From: Pseudomonas sp. 31-12
Lineage (GTDB): Bacteria > Pseudomonadota > Gammaproteobacteria > Pseudomonadales > Pseudomonadaceae
Assembly: GCF_003151075.1 (NCBI RefSeq)
Contig: NZ_CP029482.1
Location: 1,860,001 to 1,924,000, forward strand
Direction of reading: 5' to 3'
DNA length: 64,000 nucleotides
Position numbers and translations under genes: made by a program
The notes under the pieces: generated by a model
Databases searched by the model: none
What the model saw: only the letters and a program-made list of their open reading frames with translations
Told to the model about the DNA's origin: nothing
Part shown: positions 44,972 through 53,117 of the stretch, one piece after another
Numbering within the stretch: the stretch's first letter is position 1
Layout of the letters: every line of letters starts with the position of its first letter

Positions 44972-45331
44972 CTAACCCTGCGGAACGAAATTATCCAGCA
45001 TCCGATTAACTGCCAACTCCCCCAGCATCACCACCTGCTGAATCCCCAGCACTGTGTTGCGATGCGACCCCTCCATCAACCCTGCAAAATTACTCAGCAT
45101 CACACTCGCCGACGCCAGGGTTTCACAGGCATTGACCGGCAAGGTTTCGTCATTGGTCTCGGGAGCGATGGAGTAGATGGTGCTCGGTTTACGCGGAGTG
45201 TCTGCGGGGATGACCGGTTTGAGGTAGTAGTCGAGGGCGCGGTCGGCGGCTTCGTTGAGTTTTTTGGAATTGGTGGATTCGTAGGGGGAAACGTCGTCGG
45301 TTTCGGGTGGGTTGGGGGTAATTTTGAACAT
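44972..45331 (-). CDS. DUF6124 (DUF3077-like) protein, copy 2
   Basis: ATG 45331 is preceded by TAGGAG at seven bases. The 119-residue product differs from copy 1 at only a handful of positions (MFKITPN for MPKITPN, STNSKK for TPDSKK, IPADTP for IPNDTP, ETNDETLPVN for DTNDETLSVN); the last 70 residues are otherwise the same. It is located after the 623-residue stalk gene on the same strand, as copy 1 is after the 889-residue one. This pairing of a stalk gene with a DUF6124 gene suggests a functional link, but the third stalk gene has no DUF6124 partner. Confidence 0.85.
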   Translation of the reverse strand: MFKITPNPPETDDVSPYESTNSKKLNEAADRALDYYLKPVIPADTPRKPSTIYSIAPETNDETLPVNACETLASASVMLSNFAGLMEGSHRNTVLGIQQVVMLGELAVNRMLDNFVPQG

Positions 45332-45532
45332 GGTGAAACTCCTACAAGAAATGGAACCACCAAGACCTGTCGCTAAACAAGTAAGGGTGGTGGCTGCACG
45401 CAGGTTAGCGAACCGGGTGTAGGCGCCCGGCAGACCCGAAGATCTCCCGCGCACAGCCGCCATGACATCAATCGCAGACATGAACAATCTGCAAGAGAGT
45501 TTGGAGCGCTGTTGCGCCTACAAAGGTTCGGG

Positions 45533-45690
45533 TCGCTAAACCCGATCGCTGATTCGTCAGCGACCGGGAAACAATAGAGCCCGACCCTTAGGCGCACAAG
45601 CCGGCGGATTCTGGCGCAGTCGTAGGCAACGACGCAAGGATGTGTAGCCTGCGTGAGTGTCTGGAGATGTAAATTAAACACCGTCGTTTA
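45533..45690 (-). promoter_or_regulatory. Conserved structured leader of DUF6124 copy 2
   Basis: Homologue of 41294-41450, with the same TCGCTGA/TCAGCGA stem (45546-45552 and 45557-45563), here closing a TTCG loop, and the same CGCAGTCGTAGGCAACGAC block. It lies in the 418-bp gap before copy 2. Confidence 0.55.
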
Positions 45691-45749
45691 ATTGCTCATC
45701 CAGTGACTGGTTTGTTTGCGTCGACCGATGGGTCCCGCCGTGATGATGG

Positions 45750-47621
45750 TTACCTCACAGATATGACGCCGAGGAATATGTCGTTTGTAGTACTGACTTC
45801 AAATGACTTTATTTTTTTGCCGGCTGGGGCCTCGAAGGTAATGAATGCAAATTGGTAGAGTGCGGTGTAAGGCAGTGCTTGATAACCCACGATTTCACCT
45901 GTTTCTGATCGGTAAATTACCGCGTTATCTTCATGCTTTTGATGTGAGTCAATCATGAAGCTCACAAATGAAACTACTCCGGGTAAAGTAAAACTAACAC
46001 TTCCTAACATGCCCAGGGCTACGCTGCCATGTAAGTGTGTGTATGCAGGGATGTGAGAGGATGTTAAATAAACAGTGCCGTACAATGATTTAAGGGTAAT
46101 TTTGCTGGCAAGTGAAATGCTGGCGCCAGGTGCCAAGTAGATTAAGGGCGCGCCTTCAAAGTTTTCGGTTCCCGCAAACGCAGGCAGTGCTCTGATTGTG
46201 TACAGGCGATCCAGAAACACCGTGGCCGTGGCCGGGTCGTTGCTCTTTTCCAGCGATACCTTGAACTTGATGGTCAGCGTGGTGCCGTGTCCGAGTTGCG
46301 TGAGGTAGCTGCTGACCAGCGCGACGGGCCAGAATCCCTGACTGATCCAAGTCTCATTGACCTGCTCCGGGAGGCCGTTCCACAGCGGCAGATTGTGCGC
46401 CGTGCCGTCCGCCTTCTTGCCTTCCAGACTTAGCCAGCACGGCTGGCCGGCTTCGATCAGCGTGTGGAGCAGAGCGTGAATGGTCGCGTTTTTGCTGCCC
46501 AGTGCCATTACGTCCAGAAAGTTGTTGGCGTCGGCCTCGACGATCTTCGGCGTAATCAGCGCCGACACCGGCAGCGTCAGGATGCTCAGCAGCAAAGGCA
46601 ATGAAGTAGTGGTCTTGTCGTTGCGTTCGACGACGTAGATGACAGTCACCTGTTTGCCCAGGCTGTAGGCCAGCACCGAGCGCGGCACGGCAATCTCCAG
46701 ACTGGCACTGACCAGTCGCTGTGGGCTGGTGTAGGAGCCCGCCGCCGGTGTGCCGGCCGCGCCTTGCCAGATCACGCTCAGCTTGTCGGTGGGCAGCAGC
46801 AAGCCCTGCGGCACCAGCACCCGGACTTCCGGCTGGGTCGGGCTGAAGTTGTTGCCGGTCATACCCTTGACGGTAGGGGCTGGCAGGTCAAGTCGGTCGA
46901 GATGAATGTCCAGCCGCTTCTCCGGGGATTTGACCCGGTTGTTCAACTGGTCGATGAGAAAAAACTCAGCCACTGCACTCGGATTGTCGCCCGCTTTCTG
47001 GAATGTCTCGGTGAACAGTGTGAGGGTTATTGGCCCCGTGCCGTCGGGGACGTCGAACCTGACCTGGGTGTCGCCCAACCAAAATTCGATGCGATCGTAG
47101 GGGCGCCGGTTGGCATAGGTGAACCTGAACTCCACCCCTTGCGCCGCCCGTGCGGCGCTGACGCCGTCCTTGGACACATCGGGTGGGATAACCAGATCCA
47201 GGGTGTCCGCGAGCCGCAGGTGGTAGAGCACCAGCAGATCCCGAGAGGGTTCGGAGTTACCCCCGACACGGGTAACCTCGTAATGCAGACGGTTGACGCC
47301 TTGCATCAAATTGCCGTGTGGCAAGTACAGGCGCTGGCGCAGCGTTTCCTCCCCCGGTTTGACGGTTTTGCCTGCTCCCGGGACGAGATTGCCGTTGCAA
47401 TACAAATCCACGCGATCATCGACCGCCATGATCCAGGAGAGCAGCTGCAGCTCGGTCCAGGGATCGACCAGGCATTCAAGGCCTGAGGGCTGGCCGTCGT
47501 AAATGGCTTTGGGAATACCGCCGTGGGCGATGCCGTCCGGTTTTACCGGGGTGACCCAGCCCAGGATGCTCAAGGGGTAGAGCACAAACAGTTCAATCAA
47601 CGCGGCGGACTGGATATCCAT
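45750..47621 (-). CDS. Large Ig-like stalk protein B (623 residues)
   Basis: AGGAG six bases before ATG 47621 favours that codon over the ATG just ahead of it. The 623-residue product shares with its two neighbours a block of the form LHYEVTRVGGN, Ig-like modules, and a final stalk module (PKIVEADANNFLDV ... LTIKFKVSLEKSNDPATATVFLDRLYTI). It ends in a 135-residue beta-rich domain (ENFEGAPLIYLAPGASISLASKIT ... IKSFEVSTTNDIFLG, in part) that parallels the C-terminus of the 889-residue protein: both begin ENF, have an APG-SI block and close with an 'I-S-E/F-E' strand. There is no signal peptide. Overall it is far more diverged than the other two are from each other. Confidence 0.78.
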   Translation of the reverse strand: MDIQSAALIELFVLYPLSILGWVTPVKPDGIAHGGIPKAIYDGQPSGLECLVDPWTELQLLSWIMAVDDRVDLYCNGNLVPGAGKTVKPGEETLRQRLYLPHGNLMQGVNRLHYEVTRVGGNSEPSRDLLVLYHLRLADTLDLVIPPDVSKDGVSAARAAQGVEFRFTYANRRPYDRIEFWLGDTQVRFDVPDGTGPITLTLFTETFQKAGDNPSAVAEFFLIDQLNNRVKSPEKRLDIHLDRLDLPAPTVKGMTGNNFSPTQPEVRVLVPQGLLLPTDKLSVIWQGAAGTPAAGSYTSPQRLVSASLEIAVPRSVLAYSLGKQVTVIYVVERNDKTTTSLPLLLSILTLPVSALITPKIVEADANNFLDVMALGSKNATIHALLHTLIEAGQPCWLSLEGKKADGTAHNLPLWNGLPEQVNETWISQGFWPVALVSSYLTQLGHGTTLTIKFKVSLEKSNDPATATVFLDRLYTIRALPAFAGTENFEGAPLIYLAPGASISLASKITLKSLYGTVYLTSSHIPAYTHLHGSVALGMLGSVSFTLPGVVSFVSFMIDSHQKHEDNAVIYRSETGEIVGYQALPYTALYQFAFITFEAPAGKKIKSFEVSTTNDIFLGVISVR

Positions 47622-47700
47622 CATTTTCTCCTGGGAGGTGACAAGCCCTGAGTTCTCTCGGGACGAGGTTGATCACACACCAGGCTGGGAAGACTGGCTA

Positions 47701-47716
47701 CTGTCAGATCTGACAG
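47701..47716. promoter_or_regulatory. 16-bp palindrome upstream of stalk gene B
   Basis: CTGTCAGATCTGACAG, exact copy, 80 bp before ATG 47621. Sequence around it differs from the other two promoters, so the palindrome itself seems to be what is conserved. Confidence 0.7.
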
Positions 47717-47754
47717 GTTGGCGTGTCTTCCAGACGAACGGTCATATCAATCAC

Positions 47755-47893
47755 ATCGGCATCGGCTGGCTGATCAACCGTTACGGGCGGGTGGTTGTGG
47801 GGGCCACGATACGGAGACCATGATCAACGGCATGCGTGAGCTGAAACGACAAAACCTGTCATCCCTGTTGAAGGAATGGCGGTTTTTTTTGTT
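47755..47893. other. Decayed lapD::lapA junction scar
   Basis: CATCGGCTGGCTGATCAACCG matches in part the last bases of lapD. It runs straight into CGGGCGGGTGGTTGTGGG and ATCAACGGCATG, which match the lapA 3' end, and then into a damaged copy of the lapA terminator (GTCATCC...GGAATGGCGG and eight T residues, about 47861-47888). It is the third and oldest-looking copy of the lapA end. Together with the palindrome it occupies the 370-bp gap 47622-47991. Confidence 0.72.
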
Positions 47894-47991
47894 GCTGGTG
47901 AGATCGTTTTCGCGAGCAGGCTCGCGAAGAGACCCTACAGAACACTTAGGCAAGGGCAGATAAACAAATTTCCCTTTTCCTCGTTTTTCTC

Positions 47992-50900
47992 TCAATAAGG
48001 TCTGGCGCACCACGGGTTCCATTGCACATGTGGGGCTGCATAGCCGCAAACTATGCCTGGGCCATTGCCATGGCCATGGTCATAGATTTTTGAGTAACCC
48101 GCAGGACACCCTCTGGAGTCGAGCATCCAGTTTATCGATCCGCCCAGCACCCAGGTGCGGTGTGATCCATAGACACGCTCCATGCCCGCCCAGTGATCGG
48201 ATAGAGGCATGGAGCCTGGAACGGAGGTCATCCAGGTCACCGCATTTGCCAAGGTCATTGGCACTCCAGCTGATGCCGCAACAAAGACGTTCTTCACATC
48301 CACGTAGTATGTAAGGGTGCTGAATCGATCCTGAACGTGGATGTACGCGCTGCCGTTACGAAGACCAGTAACCTTGCCATTCCCATCGACCGAAACCACG
48401 GCCGGATTGCTGGATGAGTAATGAATAGGGGCGACACCGTAAGAGGCGGGGCGATTTTGGGTATTGCCTACAAAATCAAGCCCCGTTCTCGGCCACCCTA
48501 TTTCAATCCTGAGTCCGTGCAGATTCATAGTGTCTTGGCTGACTTGCAATGGCCGGCGCAGAGTGAAAGATCGTACGGGCGATGTCAGGTTATCGCCGTA
48601 CTTCGCTCGTAACCGGATTGTGTTCAGCGCGTCATACTTGGCAACCTTCACGGGCTCCGAAAAATCGCCGTTAGCGTCTGTCGTTACCGTCACCTCCACC
48701 ACGCCATTCACCAGAATCTCGACTTGCTCCTGGATGCTTGCATGCCCGTGTACGGTGATAGTGCTGGCAATCGTAGTTTCGCCTTGTGGAATATCACGAC
48801 CCTGCGGGTCTTTCAGTGCATCGATATGCGGCTGTAGTTCAATCAGCGAATCGACGATATACGCTTGCCCGGGAAATGCTACGGCCGTTTCCTTGTCAGG
48901 CTCTCGGTTCACATTCACCCGGAAGAAGATGTGTAAGGTCGTTTCATCTTTCAGATTGCTGAGCCAGGCTAGTGGCAATGCCAGTCTCAGGCCCCTCTCG
49001 GTACCCGTCATTTCGCCTTTAAGGAGTTCATGACGAACCACTTCACCTTGGGTGTTGGTTCCTTCAAACATCAGGTATTGAGGTTGTCCTGAACGTTGCC
49101 CCAGCCACCCATCCACTACCAGTTCATTGGCAGCCGTCAGTTTTTTTACTTCCACAATCCCGGATACTCCGCTGATCCGGGGCGTAGGAAGCCGACTGTC
49201 TTCGGGGGCGATCGGGGCGATCACAATTTCCACAGCCGGGGATGAAGCAGCTTTTTTCCCATTGCGCCTCAAGTTCCAGCGCAGTCGAATTGTCGTTCCC
49301 TGGTTGGCGACAAGAAACTGAGAGTCGAGCACCCAGTTGGCGCGATTGTTTTCGTTCAAAGGAATAAGCGAGAACAGTGGCGAGTCGGTTGGCGCCTTGT
49401 TGTGTATCAGTCTCGCCCGGTCTTCCTTGATCGCTGCGAGGAATTCGGCCCGTATCGTCCGCTCCCCGTCCAAGGGGTGAATCGGCTGGGGAGCTCCTAC
49501 CAGAAACGGCGGCGCAAGGACGATGTCTTTCTCATCCCCAATCTTTAAACCCAGCAGATCGGAAGTCACCTCGACTTCACCCGGGTTGGTGATTGTGCAT
49601 TGCAGTGTCAGTGGGGCGCCGGCGTAAGGGGCGATGTATTTGGCCGGCAGCTGGAAGATGAGCGGCAGCGTCGGGTCGGTGACGATCAGTCGGAAAATAA
49701 ACAGGATCGCAATACCGTCCGAGTCAATGGTTTGCCAACGTAGTTCTGCCTTCGCGCCTGCTTTCATGGGCCAGTATTTGGCGAACTCCACCTTCGCCAA
49801 GGCCGTATCCACTGGCACGGTATCGTTATTCTCCAGCGGTTCGACCATGGGCAAGCCCAATGGCGGGGACGTCCCGGTGATGGTGACACCGGCGTGTTTC
49901 GACAACTGAGTCTTTCCTGCTCTGACCACTTGATAGAACGCCTGCGCCGAGCCTCGGATCAGGTTGCGAACCCATTCGTTGGGAACCTTAAAGTCCACGG
50001 ATCTGGTCGCGGCAGTCAGCGTCACACTGAAGGTGTGGGTGGCCAGGTCGCCACCTTTAGTGATCCCTTCAAATGTCAGCTCAAGCAGATCATCTTTTGC
50101 AAAGACACCGGTGACCAGTATCTGCAAGGGACCGCCCACGAGCCAATCGTGATGCACCACATCGTCGAGATCGGCCTGTTCAAAAATCGGTGCGGTCAGC
50201 AGCACCATCCCTGGCTTGAATACGAGGATCAGCGAGTCCGACCAACCGCTCGAATTTTCCACAACATCGAATACTTCCCAGCGCACAATCACCGTGTTGC
50301 CAGGCGGCAAACTGGCGAGCATTTCAGGTGTCAGTTCAAAAACCACGTCACCTAACACAGTGACGGTGGACTCAAGAAGCAACGATCCAAAAGCAAGTAC
50401 AACCACATCACTTATTTGTTGGTTGTTATACGCCAGCACGGTTACGAACATGCCTTCATCGATCACGGTCTTATCAATGACGGATTCCGAAGCGACGGGC
50501 AGCTTGAGGCCCTGGTTGAAGGGTTTTCCGCCGTCTGTGTCCAGCTCACCCGGCTCCGGGTACATGTAAAGCAGCTCAACGGGTGGCGATCCCTCGGTGC
50601 CGTTTCCGCTCACGCGCGTAACCTCGTGCCAGAGGGGCAGGTTGTTGGCCTGGAGAGGCGGAAACCTGGCTTCCATGTCTTTGGCGGAAATATTGAAAGG
50701 AATGTTTTTCGCGTTGCCTTCGGTATCGAAGTGGGCATCGGTGACGGAAAATTCAGCGACGGAAGCGTTTTTTGTTTCGATGTACACCCTGATGTAATCG
50801 CCGACGGCCATGTTCAGGTAGGCCAGGATGTAGACCAGCAATCCGTCACGATCACCGTGCACCATGTTGATGTTTACCCCCAAAGCACCGTCGCTCTGTG

Positions 50901-51015
50901 GTTTGTAACCAGGCGGGTAGGGCGGTGCGACCGCCAGCACGCCGATGCCGGGTTCGGGCGGGAACACGAGTTGTCCGTTGGACGTGGAGTCAGCGTTTGT
51001 CATGGGGCTGTTCAT
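47992..51015 (-). CDS. Large Ig-like stalk protein C (1007 residues) with BIG2 and Cys-containing tip
   Basis: ATG 51015 has GGAAGG nine bases upstream, the same layout as the 889-residue gene. The N-terminal half is a close paralogue of that protein. Residues about 700-800 hold a further Ig module (ITVHGHASIQEQVEILVNGVVEV). A bacterial Ig-like BIG2 domain follows (IHYSSSNPAVVSVDGNGKV, then GSAYIHVQD). The last 100 residues are unlike the other two proteins: VTWMTSVPGSMPLSDHWAGM, then a segment with three cysteines (RGCPAGYSKI, GIVCGYAAP, WCARPY). That layout recalls lectin-like tips of intimin/invasin proteins, but this is only a resemblance. There is no signal peptide. It lies next to lapD, on the same strand. 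Confidence 0.8.
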   Translation of the reverse strand: MNSPMTNADSTSNGQLVFPPEPGIGVLAVAPPYPPGYKPQSDGALGVNINMVHGDRDGLLVYILAYLNMAVGDYIRVYIETKNASVAEFSVTDAHFDTEGNAKNIPFNISAKDMEARFPPLQANNLPLWHEVTRVSGNGTEGSPPVELLYMYPEPGELDTDGGKPFNQGLKLPVASESVIDKTVIDEGMFVTVLAYNNQQISDVVVLAFGSLLLESTVTVLGDVVFELTPEMLASLPPGNTVIVRWEVFDVVENSSGWSDSLILVFKPGMVLLTAPIFEQADLDDVVHHDWLVGGPLQILVTGVFAKDDLLELTFEGITKGGDLATHTFSVTLTAATRSVDFKVPNEWVRNLIRGSAQAFYQVVRAGKTQLSKHAGVTITGTSPPLGLPMVEPLENNDTVPVDTALAKVEFAKYWPMKAGAKAELRWQTIDSDGIAILFIFRLIVTDPTLPLIFQLPAKYIAPYAGAPLTLQCTITNPGEVEVTSDLLGLKIGDEKDIVLAPPFLVGAPQPIHPLDGERTIRAEFLAAIKEDRARLIHNKAPTDSPLFSLIPLNENNRANWVLDSQFLVANQGTTIRLRWNLRRNGKKAASSPAVEIVIAPIAPEDSRLPTPRISGVSGIVEVKKLTAANELVVDGWLGQRSGQPQYLMFEGTNTQGEVVRHELLKGEMTGTERGLRLALPLAWLSNLKDETTLHIFFRVNVNREPDKETAVAFPGQAYIVDSLIELQPHIDALKDPQGRDIPQGETTIASTITVHGHASIQEQVEILVNGVVEVTVTTDANGDFSEPVKVAKYDALNTIRLRAKYGDNLTSPVRSFTLRRPLQVSQDTMNLHGLRIEIGWPRTGLDFVGNTQNRPASYGVAPIHYSSSNPAVVSVDGNGKVTGLRNGSAYIHVQDRFSTLTYYVDVKNVFVAASAGVPMTLANAVTWMTSVPGSMPLSDHWAGMERVYGSHRTWVLGGSINWMLDSRGCPAGYSKIYDHGHGNGPGIVCGYAAPHVQWNPWCARPY

Positions 51016-51104
51016 GAATGCGTACCTTCCATAGAGGCGCCCGGCTTCCCGAATGGGCGGCACCGATACGGATGGATTAGATAATCGGCGTGAGTGTTTG
51101 CCTA

Positions 51105-51120
51105 CTGTTAGATCTGACAG
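51105..51120. promoter_or_regulatory. Palindrome upstream of stalk gene C (one mismatch)
   Basis: CTGTTAGATCTGACAG, one base off the perfect palindrome, 90 bp before ATG 51015 and 35 bp after the lapD stop. Confidence 0.65.
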
Positions 51121-51154
51121 GTGAGCCCCGGTTTAAGACGAACGGTAGCCCCCT

Positions 51155-53095
51155 TTACATAGGCTCCGGCGGTCCAATCAGCCTTCCCATCACCCCAAAC
51201 AACCCCAACTCCCGAATCACCTCCAATTCCCCTTTGGTCTCGACCATCTCCGCTATCAACAGCAAATCAATGCTGTTGGTCGCCCTGTAAATCGCATCAA
51301 TAAACAGCCGCTTGTCACTCTGCTCATCAATGTGGCGGATGTACGCCCCATCGATTTTCAAGTACGCCAACCCCAGCTGCGTCAGGTTGCCGATCTGGCT
51401 GAAGCTGCCGCCAAAGTGCTGCAAGCCGATGCGGTATCCGGTGTCGAGCAGGCTGTGGCTCAGGCGTTGTAATTCGTCGGGGGGCGGTAGTTGGCGTTCG
51501 TCGATTTCCAGGATCAGCAGATGGGCCAGCTCGGGCAGTGATTCGAGCATGTCGATGATTTGCCGCAGTTGCGCCGGGTCGCGCAAGCTGCTGCCGGACA
51601 GGCTCAATGCAAGCGGCCAACGATTGACGATGAGGTAGTCGAGGGTAGCTTCGAGCATCGCCAGATCGAACCGTGCCGACCAGCCGAGACGCTCGATCCA
51701 CGGCAGGAAGTGCCCGGCAGCAATCGCCTCGCCCTGCGGGTCGATCAGGCGCGCGAGGACTTTGTGGTGCAGCACCCGGCTGGTGTCGGCGCATTGCACG
51801 ACAGGTTGGAAATACAGCTGCATTTTGCCCTCGGTGAGGGCGTCGTCGATCCAGGTGCGCCAGTCGTGTTGGGTGTGGTTCGTTGTGGTATCGGAACGGG
51901 CCAGATGCACCCATGGCCGTTCGGGATGTTGCTGCGCCTGGGCGAGTGCTTGATCGAGGCGCAGCAGGACGTCGCTGGCCGGTTCGCCGGGCTGATAGGC
52001 AACCACGCCCAAGTGCGCCACGGGCATGCAATCGCTGGCGCCCGTCAGGCGCAGGTTTTCCAGGGTGGCGCTGATTTCCGAGGCGAGGCGGGCGGCACCG
52101 GTGCTGTCCAGGCCTGGTGTCAGCAGGCTGAATTCGCCGCCACGGTTGCGCGCCGCCAGCCAGGTGCGGCGTTCCGGCAGTTGAGTCAGGCGCTTGAGCA
52201 ATTCGCCGACGGCGCTGATCAGCCCATCGGTGCGCAATCCGCCCAGCCGTTGATTGAGGCCGATCAGATCGTTGATCCGCAGCATCAGTAAATGGCCGTC
52301 GCTGCTTTGTTCGCCAACCAGCAAATGATCGGCCAGTTGTTCGTCCAGCAAGCGTCGATTGGCCAGGCCCGTGAGGCCGTCCTGATAGGACTCGGCGCGC
52401 AGTTTTTCGCTGCGCGTGGCCTCTTCGGCGAACAGCGCCTTGAGCTTTTCGACCATCTGATTCATGGCCAGCACCACGCGTTTCAACTCGGGTGTGCGCG
52501 GCAGTTTCGGCAGGCTTACGAACTCGCGTTTGCTGATGGCTTGCGCCTGTTTGACCATCTTGTCGAGCGGGCGCAATTGCCGACGCAGCAACCAACCACC
52601 GAACACGGCGCTGAGCAGTCCGCAGATCAACAGCCAGATCAGGCTGCCAAGGGTGCTGTCCCAGAGTTTGGCCAGGGCGAACTGCGGATTGCTCAGCACT
52701 TCGACCCTCGCCACCTGTTCCCAGCCGCGCGTGATCAGCGCATCGCCGCCTTCCGGGCGCAGGTTGACCAGACCCACAAACCAGCCGGGCACGCCTTCGA
52801 TCTTTGCCGGTGCGATACGCTCCACCAACACCTTTCCGTCAACGATAGTGACGACACGGATGCTGCGGAAATAGCCGCTGTCGAAAATCGAGCTGACCAT
52901 CAATTCGGTCATTGCCGGGTCGTCGATCTGCGCTGTCAGCGACAAGCCCAGCGCGGTGGCGGCGTCCTGAGCGTGAGAGTGCAACTGGCCGAGCATCTGT
53001 TCACGAGAGCTTTCCAGGCTGACAAAAAAACTGCCGCTGAAGGCCACCAGCAAGAACAGGCAAATGGCGAGAAACAACTGTTTGCGCAGTGACAT
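51155..53095 (-). CDS. lapD: c-di-GMP receptor LapD
   Basis: The inner-membrane switch that binds cyclic-di-GMP in the cytosol and sequesters the LapG protease in the periplasm, keeping LapA on the surface. The 646-residue product has a membrane segment at 5-27, a periplasmic domain with the LapG-contacting region GWFVGLVNLRPEGGDALI, a second membrane segment at about 152-172, a HAMP linker, a degenerate GGDEF domain (RGGEF at the active loop) and a degenerate EAL domain (KVLARL in place of EAL). Enzymatic activity is therefore not expected. AAGGAG six bases upstream supports the start; it follows lapG by 22 bp. Its 3' end was the template for the remnants at 44311 and 47755. Confidence 0.95.
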   Translation of the reverse strand: MSLRKQLFLAICLFLLVAFSGSFFVSLESSREQMLGQLHSHAQDAATALGLSLTAQIDDPAMTELMVSSIFDSGYFRSIRVVTIVDGKVLVERIAPAKIEGVPGWFVGLVNLRPEGGDALITRGWEQVARVEVLSNPQFALAKLWDSTLGSLIWLLICGLLSAVFGGWLLRRQLRPLDKMVKQAQAISKREFVSLPKLPRTPELKRVVLAMNQMVEKLKALFAEEATRSEKLRAESYQDGLTGLANRRLLDEQLADHLLVGEQSSDGHLLMLRINDLIGLNQRLGGLRTDGLISAVGELLKRLTQLPERRTWLAARNRGGEFSLLTPGLDSTGAARLASEISATLENLRLTGASDCMPVAHLGVVAYQPGEPASDVLLRLDQALAQAQQHPERPWVHLARSDTTTNHTQHDWRTWIDDALTEGKMQLYFQPVVQCADTSRVLHHKVLARLIDPQGEAIAAGHFLPWIERLGWSARFDLAMLEATLDYLIVNRWPLALSLSGSSLRDPAQLRQIIDMLESLPELAHLLILEIDERQLPPPDELQRLSHSLLDTGYRIGLQHFGGSFSQIGNLTQLGLAYLKIDGAYIRHIDEQSDKRLFIDAIYRATNSIDLLLIAEMVETKGELEVIRELGLFGVMGRLIGPPEPM

Positions 53096-53117
53096 AAAAC
53101 GCTCCTTGCGACGGCGA

